Source: Mediterranea massiliensis
GTDB lineage: Bacteria > Bacteroidota > Bacteroidia > Bacteroidales > Bacteroidaceae
NCBI GenBank assembly: GCA_015060685.1
Contig: SUXZ01000008.1
Coordinates: 1-64,000, forward strand
Reading direction: 5' to 3'
Length of the DNA stretch: 64,000 bases
A program made the translations under genes and the position numbers. Each line of letters starts with the position of its first letter. The stretch's first letter is position 1. Below are positions 7,685-21,919 of this stretch, in pieces. The notes beneath the pieces were generated by a model, which searched no databases, had not been told where the DNA came from, and worked only from the letters and a program-made list of their open reading frames with translations.

Positions 7685-8671
7685 ATGAAAAACTATTTTA
7701 CCCTTGCGGCACTTGCATTGCTGACTGCTTGCCAAGCTCCAGTAAAAGAGAAAACGTTTGTTTACGAAGGTAATCCTTTAGTTAGAGATAAATTTACTGC
7801 CGACCCAGCAACACTGGTTTATGACGGACGATTGTATGTATATGTTGGTCATGATGAGTATTATGCTGGTCAGGATACAGCTTCCGGTGGAAAAGAGTTT
7901 AATATTACAGAATGGCTTTGCTATTCTACAGATGATATGAAAACATGGACAGACCATGGGGTAGTATTGAAACCCACTGATTTCGTTTGGGGAGAGGGAG
8001 AAGCATGGGCCTCTCAAGTAATCGAGAAGGATGGCAAGTTCTATTATTATACTACAGCTCAAGGAACACAGCCTGTATATGGAAAGGCGGTAGGTGTTGC
8101 TGTGAGTGATAGTCCGACAGGTCCTTTCGTTGACCCAATTGGAAAACCATTGGTGTCGGATGATATGACCGATAATGGTGTACGTGGTTGGTGGAATGAT
8201 ATTGATCCCACAGCATTGATTGATCAAAACGGACAAGCTTGGCTTTGCTGGGGTAATGGAACATGCTTCATGGCTAAGCTGAAACCCAATATGATTGAAC
8301 TTGATGGAGAAATCAAAGTGATAGATTTGCCAGGATATGTAGAAGGCCCTTGGTTGCATTATCGTGATGGTATCTACTACTTGACTTATGCCGGTATGGG
8401 TAGGAATTTTAGTGAGAATATCCAATATGCAACAGCAACGTCGATGGAAGGACCTTGGACACCTCAAGGCGAACTGACCGGTGGTGCCGAAAACAGCTTT
8501 ACTATTCATCCGGCTGTTGTAGAGTATAAGGACAAGTGGTATCTGTTCTATCACAATGCTACATTAGAGTTGGATGGTATTAAGGGAGCTATTGGTCGTA
8601 GAAGTGTTTGTTTCGACGAACTTAACTACAATGCTGATGGTACCATGCAATATGTTGAACAAACCAAATGA
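7685..8671 (+). CDS. GH43 lipoprotein (beta-xylosidase or alpha-L-arabinofuranosidase)
   Basis: The track starts at 7658, but the ATG at 7685 opens a lipoprotein signal directly (MKNYFTLAALALLTACQ), giving 328 residues. The GH43 triad is visible: D40 in TADPAT, D174 in DIDPT and E220 in VEGPW. The protein is a single propeller without an accessory module. It probably removes xylose or arabinose from xylo-oligosaccharides at the cell envelope; sequence alone does not decide which. Its stop overlaps the ATGA of an alternative start of the GH97 gene, implying translational coupling. Confidence 0.85.
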   Translation: MKNYFTLAALALLTACQAPVKEKTFVYEGNPLVRDKFTADPATLVYDGRLYVYVGHDEYYAGQDTASGGKEFNITEWLCYSTDDMKTWTDHGVVLKPTDFVWGEGEAWASQVIEKDGKFYYYTTAQGTQPVYGKAVGVAVSDSPTGPFVDPIGKPLVSDDMTDNGVRGWWNDIDPTALIDQNGQAWLCWGNGTCFMAKLKPNMIELDGEIKVIDLPGYVEGPWLHYRDGIYYLTYAGMGRNFSENIQYATATSMEGPWTPQGELTGGAENSFTIHPAVVEYKDKWYLFYHNATLELDGIKGAIGRRSVCFDELNYNADGTMQYVEQTK

Positions 8672-8679
8672 TATTTCAC

Positions 8680-10626
8680 ATGAAAAATAGATTCTTCTCA
8701 TTATTATTCATGTTTGTTTCTCTTTCTCTATTTGCTACAGAGAAGCAGATTACGAGTCCGGATGGTAAACTTGTAGTAACCATATCGGATGCTAATGGCA
8801 CTCCTGTTTATTCGGTTGCATACGAACAACAATCTTTTATCGAATCGTCTCCTATCGGATTGATTACCAATATTGGTGATTTTTCCAAGCAGATGACTAT
8901 GGGCGATAATGTGCAAACTCGTGAAGTAAATGAACACTATCAATTGCAAACGATAAAGAAGAGTAATGTAAATCATGTGTCAACAGAGGCAATCATTCCT
9001 TTTACTCAGAAAGGGAAGCATATTTATGACTTGATATTACGTGTTACCAATAACGATGTAGCCTTTAAGTACAAACTTTATCCCCAAGGTCCTACTCGTA
9101 GCATTATCGTTAAAGAGGAAGCAACATCTTTCTGTTTGCCGGAAGGAGCTACAACATTCCTTGCTCCGCAAGTAAAGCCGATGGGCGGTTTTGCACGGAC
9201 TTATCCAAGTTACGAAACACCTTATGCAGCCGATGAACCAACAGGCCGTAACGGTTGGGGTGAAGGTTATACATTCCCTTGTCTTTTCCGTAATGCCGAT
9301 AAGGGATGGATGCTTATTTCAGAAACCGGTGTAAACGGTGGTTATGTAGGATGCCGTTTGATGGGACATGAAGGCGCACGATATACCATTGGTTTCCCTC
9401 AAGAGGGTGAGATGAATGGTCTGGGTAGCACAACTCCCGGTTTGCCTCTTCCTGGAGAGACTCCCTGGCGTACAATTACGGTGGGTACTTCATTGGCTCC
9501 GATTGTAGAAACAACCATTACATTCGACTTGGTAGAGCCACGTTATGAGGCTTCTAAAGAGTATATTCATGGTGCCGGTTCTTGGAGCTGGATTATCGGA
9601 ATGGACGGAAGCACCGTATATGATGAACAAATCCGTTACATCGACTTCTCAGCCGAAATGGGGTATGAATCAGTTTTGATTGATGCCCTTTGGGATGTTC
9701 AAATTGGTCGTGATAAGATTGCCGAATTGGCACGCTATGCTGCTGGCAAGAATGTAGGTCTGTTCTTGTGGTACAATTCGAATGGTTATTGGAACGATGC
9801 TCCACAATCACCTCGTGGCATTATGGATCGTGCCGTTGAACGCCGTCGTGAAATGAAATGGATGCAAAGCATTGGTATTCGTGGTATCAAGGTGGATTTC
9901 TTTGCCGGTGACAAACAACAAACCATGCAGTTGTACGAAGATATCTTGGCTGATGCTAATGATTATGGTTTGTTGGTTGTGTTCCATGGTTGTACGCTTC
10001 CTCGTGGTTGGGAACGTATGTATCCAAACTATGCATCTAGCGAAGCCGTCTTGGCAAGTGAGAACCTGAATTTTAGTCAAGGCAGTTGTGATGCAGAAGC
10101 CTTTAATGCTACTATGCACCCATTTATCCGCAATGTGGTGGGCAGTATGGATTTTGGGGGTAGTGCCTTGAATAAGTACTACAATGCAAGAAACAAACCT
10201 CGTGGTTCACAGCGTAAAACATCTGATGTCTTCGCGTTGGCTACAGCTGTATTGTTCCAAAGTCCTGTGCAACACTTTGCATTGGCACCCAATAACTTGA
10301 CTGATGCTCCTGAATGGGCTATCAATTTTATGAAGGAGGTTCCTACTACGTGGGATGATATGAAGTATATTGATGGCTATCCTGGCAAGTACGTAGTGTT
10401 TGCCCGTAAGAAAGGCGATAAATGGTATGTTGCAGGTGTTAATGCGCAAGCAGAACCTGTAAAACTGAAACTGACTTTGCCCATGTTCCAACCCAAAGAA
10501 ATATTGGATTGCTACAGCGACGATGCTCAATTGCAAGGTAGCTTGAAGGATATCAAACTAAATAAGAAACAGCAAGTTGAAGTTACCATTCCTACTAATG
10601 GAGGTATTCTCCTTGTAGGAAAATAG
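8680..10626 (+). CDS. GH97 glycosidase, probably retaining type
   Basis: I prefer the ATG at 8680, which begins the signal peptide MKNRFFSLLFMFVSLSLFA (648 residues); the track start at 8668 overlaps the previous stop. The architecture is that of GH97: an N-terminal beta-sandwich (about 25-270), a TIM barrel (about 275-550) and a C-terminal beta domain. D406 in IKVDFF sits where retaining GH97 enzymes carry the nucleophile Asp, unlike inverting SusB-type alpha-glucosidases. Family members of this type include alpha-galactosidases and beta-L-arabinopyranosidases; in a xylan locus either could remove side-chain sugars. Substrate is inferred from context. Confidence 0.85.
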   Translation: MKNRFFSLLFMFVSLSLFATEKQITSPDGKLVVTISDANGTPVYSVAYEQQSFIESSPIGLITNIGDFSKQMTMGDNVQTREVNEHYQLQTIKKSNVNHVSTEAIIPFTQKGKHIYDLILRVTNNDVAFKYKLYPQGPTRSIIVKEEATSFCLPEGATTFLAPQVKPMGGFARTYPSYETPYAADEPTGRNGWGEGYTFPCLFRNADKGWMLISETGVNGGYVGCRLMGHEGARYTIGFPQEGEMNGLGSTTPGLPLPGETPWRTITVGTSLAPIVETTITFDLVEPRYEASKEYIHGAGSWSWIIGMDGSTVYDEQIRYIDFSAEMGYESVLIDALWDVQIGRDKIAELARYAAGKNVGLFLWYNSNGYWNDAPQSPRGIMDRAVERRREMKWMQSIGIRGIKVDFFAGDKQQTMQLYEDILADANDYGLLVVFHGCTLPRGWERMYPNYASSEAVLASENLNFSQGSCDAEAFNATMHPFIRNVVGSMDFGGSALNKYYNARNKPRGSQRKTSDVFALATAVLFQSPVQHFALAPNNLTDAPEWAINFMKEVPTTWDDMKYIDGYPGKYVVFARKKGDKWYVAGVNAQAEPVKLKLTLPMFQPKEILDCYSDDAQLQGSLKDIKLNKKQQVEVTIPTNGGILLVGK

Positions 10627-10653
10627 TTGATTGAATACATTAGCTAAATTATA

Positions 10654-15809
<5,156 letters not shown>

Positions 15810-15828
15810 TTAAAATCTAAGAATACCG

Positions 15829-15859
15829 AGTGTGCACATCTGTAGCGGATGTGCACGCT
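15829..15859 (+). other. Hairpin between GH95 fusion and carboxylesterase
   Basis: GTGCACATC pairs with GATGTGCAC (9 bp perfect) around a 7-nt loop. The stem extends to about 12 bp with G-U pairs. CTTCTTTT follows at once, so it could terminate part of the transcription or protect the 3' end of the upstream message; the carboxylesterase start lies 19 bp further on. Confidence 0.6.
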
Positions 15860-15877
15860 TCTTTTATAAAATGTAAT

Positions 15878-17449
15878 ATGCAGACAAAGTTTTTCTTATC
15901 TATTTCTCTGCTTGCCATGCTGCTTGTAGGTAGTTCGTGTGGGCAAGTAGAAGACCCGATGGTGGTGTCTATCGAATCGGGAAAAGTAAAAGGCATCGAA
16001 CAAGAAGGTACAATGGCCTTTCTTGGCATTCCCTATGCAAAAGTTGAACGTTTTATGCCTCCATTGCCGGTAGATAAATGGGACACTGTTCGTGTGTGCG
16101 ACCATTGGGGACCACAAGCGATGCAAAACACAGGTGGCCGCCAGCTAAGCGAGGACGAAATGTCCGAAAACTCGTGTGTGCTGAATGTATGGACTACAGA
16201 TTGCAGTGCCCGTAAGCCGGTAATGTTATGGCTTCATGGCGGTGGATTTGATTCGGGTACATCTGCTTGGAATCCTGGATGGGGATTGGCTAAGAACGAT
16301 GTTGTGTCGGTTAGCATCAACCATCGTTTGAATATACTTGGCTTTCTTGACCTTTCGGCTTGTTCGGATAAGTATAAGTATTCGGGTAATGTGGGTATGC
16401 TTGATGTAGTGGCTGCTTTGCATTGGATTAAAAAGAATATCAGTCAGTTTGGTGGCGATCCGGATAATATAACTGTATTTGGCGAGTCGGGCGGTGGTGG
16501 CAAGGTTGGTACGCTGATGTGTATGCCCGATGCTGAAGGCCTGTTCCACAAAGCAATCATCATGAGCGGCACCATCTTGAATGTTAATACACGTGAGATG
16601 ACACAAGCTTTGGGCAAAGCCGTGCTCGAGGAGTTGGGCATTTCAATCGATGAGATTGATAAGATAAAGGATGTTCCTTATCAAGAACTTTACGATGCCG
16701 GTCAACGTGCTATGGCCGCAAGCATTGGTACCCGCCGTCCGGGCACTCCTATGATGTGGGGATTTGGCCCAACACCCGATGGCGAAACATTGTTGCAACA
16801 ACCTTTCCAACCGGGATTTGCAGAAATCTCCTCAAATATCCCGCTTGTTATCGGTACAACTTTCAATGAATTGCAACGATTGGTCTATAAGCAGCCAATG
16901 ACATTGGATGAGGCCCGCCAACAATTGCAGAGAACTTTTGGCGAAGAGACAGATGCTTATATCGAAGCTTTTGCAGAAACTTATCCCGACTATACCCCTC
17001 AAGATTTGTTGAGTATCGATTGGTTGTTCCGTCCCAAGACACTGATTACAACCGATTTTATTGGCGGTAAACGTCAGGCTCCCACTTACGCCTATATGTT
17101 TACATGGCGTTCGCCTGTTTCGCTGGGTTCTGTACACGGAAATGAGTTGAATTTTTGTTTCAACACCCTTTCGTTGAGCCAACGCGAATTACCGGAAGTT
17201 ACTGATGCCGACCAACATTTGGCTGATGTGATGAGCCGCTCGTGGGCTCAATTCGCTCACAATGCTAATCCGAATGTGGAAGGGCTTCCTCAATGGAATC
17301 CTTATACGGCCGAGAATGGTGAATTATTGTTTTTCAATCATGAATGCTATGTAAAGAGTAACCATGATAGACGATTGCAAGAGATTATCAACCGCCATTG
17401 CTTCAAGCAGCTCGATGAATTCTATAAGAAACAAGGAGTGAATCATTAA
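15878..17449 (+). CDS. Type-B carboxylesterase family lipoprotein
   Basis: The ATG at 15,878 is chosen because it starts a lipoprotein signal (LLVGSSCGQ); the track start at 15,830 lies in the hairpin. The 523-residue protein has the COesterase alpha/beta-hydrolase fold: an oxyanion loop WLHGGGF, nucleophile elbow GESGGGG with S204, and a late VHGNE segment for the histidine. The family hydrolyses carboxylic esters. As the last gene of the xylan operon it may remove acetyl or hydroxycinnamoyl esters, but specificity cannot be read from sequence. Confidence 0.82.
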   Translation: MQTKFFLSISLLAMLLVGSSCGQVEDPMVVSIESGKVKGIEQEGTMAFLGIPYAKVERFMPPLPVDKWDTVRVCDHWGPQAMQNTGGRQLSEDEMSENSCVLNVWTTDCSARKPVMLWLHGGGFDSGTSAWNPGWGLAKNDVVSVSINHRLNILGFLDLSACSDKYKYSGNVGMLDVVAALHWIKKNISQFGGDPDNITVFGESGGGGKVGTLMCMPDAEGLFHKAIIMSGTILNVNTREMTQALGKAVLEELGISIDEIDKIKDVPYQELYDAGQRAMAASIGTRRPGTPMMWGFGPTPDGETLLQQPFQPGFAEISSNIPLVIGTTFNELQRLVYKQPMTLDEARQQLQRTFGEETDAYIEAFAETYPDYTPQDLLSIDWLFRPKTLITTDFIGGKRQAPTYAYMFTWRSPVSLGSVHGNELNFCFNTLSLSQRELPEVTDADQHLADVMSRSWAQFAHNANPNVEGLPQWNPYTAENGELLFFNHECYVKSNHDRRLQEIINRHCFKQLDEFYKKQGVNH

Positions 17450-17488
17450 TTACAAATTGTTGATTTGCAGCGATATATGTGTGGTGTA

Positions 17489-17571
17489 AAAAGGTTAAAC
17501 CTTTTGCCCCAAAACATTAAACCTTCTTGCCCAAAAGGTTAAACCTAATGAGCAAGAAGGTTTAATGTTTT
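17489..17571. repeat. 22-bp-period dyad array and bidirectional terminator
   Basis: Four 9-bp cores, GGTTAAACC, CATTAAACC, GGTTAAACC and GGTTTAATG, start at 17,493, 17,515, 17,537 and 17,559, exactly 22 bp apart. Between the first cores are secondary dyads (TTTTGCCCCAAAA type), so symmetry centres recur about every 11 bp. In addition AAAACATTAAACCTTCTTGC (17,511-17,530) is perfectly complementary to 17,552-17,571, forming a 20-bp stem. The array lies between the convergent ends of the xylan operon and the regulator gene. It could terminate both transcripts, but the strict phasing is more than a terminator needs. Confidence 0.75.
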
Positions 17572-17583
17572 TTATCGGTACCT

Positions 17584-20500
17584 TTACTCTTCATTTTCGG
17601 CCGATGCATGTTGCTCCATATAGACGGTAGGAGGCACACCATATAGTTCCTTGAATGCCGTTGTGAAGTAGGTTATGTTTGCAAATCCGGTGAGGCCGGC
17701 CACTTCGGCTACACTATGACGTTTTTCGGCTAACATCTTGGCGGCAGCTTGCAAACGCATGTTACGGATAAAGTCGCGTGTGGATTGGTTTGTCAACTCT
17801 TTCAGCTTGCGGTGCAAGTGTACACGGCTGATTCCGACTTCGGCCGCAATGGCTTCTACGTTCAAGTTGGTATTGCCGATGTTGTTGTTGATAATCTTCA
17901 TAACCTTGTCGAGCAGACGTTCATCAGGCGATGATGCCTTGATTACCTTCGAACGAGTCATTTGTGCCTGGTTGCCATTGAAATTGTTTTTCAACAATTC
18001 GCGTCCTTTAATCAGGTTGTGTACGGTTTGACGTAAAATCTCGATGCTGAATGGCTTGACAATGTAGGCATCGGCACCGGTACTTAGTCCTTCGATGGTA
18101 TCTTCTTCGGTTGTTTTTGCAGAGAGTAGTACCACCGGAATGTGATTGATGTTAACGTTTTGCTTAATCTTCTTACACAACGTAATGCCATCCATTTCGG
18201 GCATCATAATGTCGCTGATAATCAAATCAGGAACTAATTGTAGTGCTTGTTGAAGTCCGTCTTTTCCATTGTTGCAACTCTCCATTTGGAAACTTTCGGA
18301 GAGTTCCTTGCAAATGTATTGGCGAATCTCCTCATCGTCTTCAATAATCAGTACTTTATACTTCTTTCGTCCGCTCTCTTTTCCCTCTTCCATCAGTTCA
18401 ACTTCAGCCGTTTGTGATGTCTCCTTATAGGTTGTTGGGATGATTGTTGCGGGAGCATTTGCGTCCTCCAATTCGGCATTGGTAAAGTGCTTGTTACCTT
18501 CCGGAATGCGTACAATGAACTTGCAACCCGGCTTGCCGTTGTTGTTTTCTACCCAAATGGTGCCGTGGTGAAGTTCGACGATGGAGTGGGTGAGGTGAAG
18601 CCCTACACCAGTACCAGAATGGTCTGTTTGATTACTTCTGGATACCTGATAGAAGCGTTCGAAAATACGTTTTGCCTCTTCCGGAGCAATGCCCGAACCA
18701 TTGTCTTCGACACAGATTTCAATGTAATTTTCCAAAGACGTAGTTGTGGCCTTCTTCTCCTTACCGCGTTTAATATAGATGTTTATTTCTCCATCCTTAG
18801 GGGTAGCTTTGAAGGCGTTCGACAATAGGTTCATAATAACCTTGTCGAAGTTTGTCGGGTCAACCCATGCCTTGATTTCCTCTGCTTCCGGATGAACGTG
18901 TACATTGATTCCTTTCTCTTGTGCCTGATACTCGAAGTTTTCTATCAATCCGTTTATTAGTTCCAATAAGTTTGTTTCACGACACTTCAACTTCATCTGC
19001 CCTTTTTCAATCTTGCGGACATCCATCAGTTGGTTGATGAGTTGTAAGATGCGGCCTGCATTGCGTTGGATGGTACGATAGTTTTGTTGACGCTCTGCAT
19101 TCTTGTCGGTATTCATCAGCTTTTGAAGCGGACTGGTTATCAGCGACATCGGTGTCCTGATTTCATGGCTGACATTTATGAAGAATTGCAATTTTGCTTC
19201 GTTCAACTCTTCTTTATGCTTTTGTGTCATCATCTGCGTCATCCACTCTTGACGGCGTCTGGCGTATCCGAAAAGTAGTGCCAATGAGGCCAGAATTACG
19301 ATGATGTAGATGATTTGTGCCGTTCGCGAAAGCCACCAAGGTGAAGCTATGTGTATGTTGATTCGCTTGATATCCGATTGTATATCGTATTCCTGACTAT
19401 ATAGTTGTAAACGATATGTGCCAGGTGCCAGGTTGCTAAACGATAGCTTGTTACTTCCTGGAGGCAACGATGCCCATTCTGAATTGTTTATGTTGTAATG
19501 GTAACTGATGCGTTCAGGGCTGTAGAACTCTAACGCACTGAATTCAATGTCGATGTAGTTGTCGTGATGGCTTAGGTAGAAGTCGGTTGCTTCGCTTACG
19601 GGCTTGTTGGTAATGGGCTTTCTACCCGAAAGCATTCCAAGGTGTATGGGCTTCCCTTTGAGGTAGAAGTCGGCAATGAAGATTTGCGGTTTCTTTCCCG
19701 GATTGATGATGTTTTTAGGGAAGAATAGGGTTACTCCGTTGGTACCGCCGAAATTAAGTTCTCCTTTTACTCCCTTGAATGAAACACGTTTACTGAACTC
19801 ATTTCCTTGCAATCCGTCGTCGGCATAGTAGTTTACCAATGTACTATCTTGTGGGCGGTATCTGCTGATGCCGTAATTGCTACTAATCCAAACACATCCC
19901 TCATCGTCACACTCGATAGCAGCTATGGAGTTGCTTGGCAAACCTTCTTTGGTGGTTAAACTGGTAAGCTCTTTTGTTTGGGCGTTAAGTATTCTGACCC
20001 CTTTACTTGTTGCAATCCAAAGGTTCCCGTCATTATCTTCGCACAAAGCATAAATTACCTCACCGGCCATGATTCTGTTTACTCCCCATGTAGAGGTGAA
20101 CGAGTTGTTGTTCAGGTCGAGGCAACCCAAGCCGTCATAGGTGCCAATGTATAGCTTGTTGGTGCTTGCCGAAAATTCTAATGTGTTGATTGATGAATTA
20201 TGTAAGATGTTTGCATCTTCTTTGTATTCCAAACCATTATCGGTTGTTTCGAAGAGGGAAATCTTGTTCGTGTTCAAGTCGATACTGAATAAACCTCTAT
20301 CCATTGCCGCAACCCATAACCGTTGGTTGTTATCTTCTACAATGTGGTAGATGCATTCGGCACTATTCCCCATGTCGTTTTTCAGTTCTATATATTTGCA
20401 TTGGCCTGTTATGGGGTTTAGTTGGGCAAGTCCTTTCTGATAAGAGCCAATCCAAATCTGGTTCTTCGTGTCTTCAAAGATAGACATGATGGTTGCCGGA

Positions 20501-21681
20501 ACGTTATACTTGCCTCCTTCTGAGGGGAAGTGCTTCTTTTGTTTTCCTTCAGGTGTTACAAGGTAGATGCCGTCGTTATCGGTTCCTATCCAAAGCACTC
20601 CGGTATGATCGCGATGTAGTGCCATGACACAACATTCGCCTATGATGTTGTGAGTAGCTGATTTCCGGCCGATATAAGAAAAACTATTTGTTGTAGAGGG
20701 CAATAGCACCACACCTTTCTGGAAACAACCCAACCAAGTGTTTCCCTGCTTGTCTTTTAGTAGGGTGTGCACCTTTGCCTTGTCGATGTTGATTGATGAG
20801 ATGGATAAATTACATTCTTCAACCAATCCACGGTTGACATTGATTTTCCGTAATCCATTTCCGTCGGTAGCAATCAGCATCTCTTCCTGGTTGACGGAGT
20901 AGATGGCCTTGATGGCCGCTTGGCAACTATTCGTAGTTGGTATGATGAAGAAGTTGTCCTTCCGGCGGTGATATTGATATACGTTTCCTTTGTTGTCGCC
21001 AATGTATAGGTTGCCATATATGTCCTCGGCAATGTTCGACGAGAATTGGATATTGGACGGATTGAACACCTCTTCGTACGGATTTTCTCCATCTACCAAA
21101 TAGATTCCTTTATCGTTGGTAACAACCCACAAGCGCTTGTCGCGGTCTTCGTAAATGTTGCTGATTGAAAAACTTGGTGCAAGCGAGATGTCTTGCTTCA
21201 TGATTAAGCTGTCTCCCTCCTCCTTTACATGGAAGATTCCATGTCCGGCCGTGCCTACCAATATGTCTCCATTTTCTCTTTCTATGATGCACGATACATG
21301 GGCATTCATGTTCGGATTCATGCTGAAGTTCAATGGTAATCTTTCGAAGGTGCCTTCGTTCTTCTTGTGCAATAGCAAGCCGTTCAGCGTGCCGATGAAG
21401 AAACGGTTGCGGCTATCTTCAAACGTACAACATACGTGACTACTGATGAAAGCATTTTCCACCATCTCTCTGTAAACCGTGAATTTAGCTCCGTCGTAGC
21501 GGTTCAAACCATCTTCCGTAGATATCCATATCAAACCATCCCTATCTTGGTAGATATGGTTTATCATACTGCTCGATAGCTCTTTATCGGCGGTCAATAG
21601 TTTGTCTTCTTGTGCATAAAGAGAAAATGTTGATAATAGCGTTAGCAGTATTGTTATAAATAAGGGTGCTTTTTGTTTCAT
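17584..21681 (-). CDS. Hybrid two-component system regulator of the xylan locus
   Basis: The ATG at 21,681 begins the signal peptide MKQKAPLFITILLTLLSTFS, giving 1,365 residues. The order is: two periplasmic propellers of Reg_prop repeats (about 30-680; for example IYQDRDGLIWISTEDGLNR), a Y_Y_Y domain (about 690-780), a membrane helix (about 785-808), HisKA with H839 in VSHEIRTP, HATPase (DNGSGIAPEEA), a receiver with D1157 in ISDIMMPEMDG, and an AraC-type HTH (about 1255-1360). Such proteins sense oligosaccharides in the periplasm and activate the matching PUL; here xylo-oligosaccharides are the obvious candidate. Its upstream region holds six TGTAACA/TGTTACA motifs, suggesting autoregulation. 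Confidence 0.93.
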   Translation of the reverse strand: MKQKAPLFITILLTLLSTFSLYAQEDKLLTADKELSSSMINHIYQDRDGLIWISTEDGLNRYDGAKFTVYREMVENAFISSHVCCTFEDSRNRFFIGTLNGLLLHKKNEGTFERLPLNFSMNPNMNAHVSCIIERENGDILVGTAGHGIFHVKEEGDSLIMKQDISLAPSFSISNIYEDRDKRLWVVTNDKGIYLVDGENPYEEVFNPSNIQFSSNIAEDIYGNLYIGDNKGNVYQYHRRKDNFFIIPTTNSCQAAIKAIYSVNQEEMLIATDGNGLRKINVNRGLVEECNLSISSINIDKAKVHTLLKDKQGNTWLGCFQKGVVLLPSTTNSFSYIGRKSATHNIIGECCVMALHRDHTGVLWIGTDNDGIYLVTPEGKQKKHFPSEGGKYNVPATIMSIFEDTKNQIWIGSYQKGLAQLNPITGQCKYIELKNDMGNSAECIYHIVEDNNQRLWVAAMDRGLFSIDLNTNKISLFETTDNGLEYKEDANILHNSSINTLEFSASTNKLYIGTYDGLGCLDLNNNSFTSTWGVNRIMAGEVIYALCEDNDGNLWIATSKGVRILNAQTKELTSLTTKEGLPSNSIAAIECDDEGCVWISSNYGISRYRPQDSTLVNYYADDGLQGNEFSKRVSFKGVKGELNFGGTNGVTLFFPKNIINPGKKPQIFIADFYLKGKPIHLGMLSGRKPITNKPVSEATDFYLSHHDNYIDIEFSALEFYSPERISYHYNINNSEWASLPPGSNKLSFSNLAPGTYRLQLYSQEYDIQSDIKRINIHIASPWWLSRTAQIIYIIVILASLALLFGYARRRQEWMTQMMTQKHKEELNEAKLQFFINVSHEIRTPMSLITSPLQKLMNTDKNAERQQNYRTIQRNAGRILQLINQLMDVRKIEKGQMKLKCRETNLLELINGLIENFEYQAQEKGINVHVHPEAEEIKAWVDPTNFDKVIMNLLSNAFKATPKDGEINIYIKRGKEKKATTTSLENYIEICVEDNGSGIAPEEAKRIFERFYQVSRSNQTDHSGTGVGLHLTHSIVELHHGTIWVENNNGKPGCKFIVRIPEGNKHFTNAELEDANAPATIIPTTYKETSQTAEVELMEEGKESGRKKYKVLIIEDDEEIRQYICKELSESFQMESCNNGKDGLQQALQLVPDLIISDIMMPEMDGITLCKKIKQNVNINHIPVVLLSAKTTEEDTIEGLSTGADAYIVKPFSIEILRQTVHNLIKGRELLKNNFNGNQAQMTRSKVIKASSPDERLLDKVMKIINNNIGNTNLNVEAIAAEVGISRVHLHRKLKELTNQSTRDFIRNMRLQAAAKMLAEKRHSVAEVAGLTGFANITYFTTAFKELYGVPPTVYMEQHASAENEE

Positions 21682-21703
21682 GGTATCTTGTGTTTTTATT
21701 GGG

Positions 21704-21711
21704 CAAATATA
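21704..21711 (-). promoter_or_regulatory. -7 element for the hybrid regulator gene
   Basis: On the minus strand TATATTTG matches TAnnTTTG, about 23 bp before the start codon at 21,681. No clear TTG lies at the expected upstream distance; the TGTAACA cluster takes its place, which would fit an activator-dependent promoter. Confidence 0.5.
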
Positions 21712-21730
21712 GAAAATATGTTTTGAACTT

Positions 21731-21836
21731 TGTAACATTGTTACAGATTTTATTCTGCCAATGTTACATTTGTGTTACAATGCTTCGTTTGATACAAATA
21801 TATATGACTATGTAACATCCTTTCAATGGTGTTACA
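21731..21836. promoter_or_regulatory. Cluster of six TGTAACA/TGTTACA motifs upstream of the regulator
   Basis: TGTAACA lies at 21,731 and 21,811, and its complement TGTTACA at 21,739, 21,762, 21,773 and 21,830. The first two form a 15-bp palindrome (TGTAACATTGTTACA) and the last pair an inverted repeat with a 12-bp spacer. The 106-bp region is otherwise AT-rich non-coding DNA between GH67 and the regulator start. Probable operator region, inferred. Confidence 0.5.
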
Positions 21837-21862
21837 TTTCCCTTGTAGAAACATATATAAAA

Positions 21863-21892
21863 ATAGGAGCAAACCAATCGGTTTGCTCCTAT
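21863..21892. terminator. Terminator of the GH67-end operon
   Basis: ATAGGAGCAAACC pairs with GGTTTGCTCCTAT (13 bp, AATC loop). On the minus strand the stem is followed by TTTTATATAT, giving an intrinsic terminator 27 bp beyond the GH67 stop and isolating the regulator gene from that operon. Confidence 0.85.
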
Positions 21893-21919
21893 ATATAATA
21901 AGGTGTAGCTAACAACGAA

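Noticed and set aside
7778-8554. 258-residue antisense ORF over the GH43 lipoprotein gene
   Set aside because: Shadow of a real GH43 gene with intact catalytic triad; the antisense product is low-complexity and Ile/Cys/His-rich.
17489-17571. CRISPR array
   Set aside because: The period is 22 bp with dyad cores and no unique spacers of 30 bp or so; no cas genes in the window. The same reasoning excludes 50,287-50,368.
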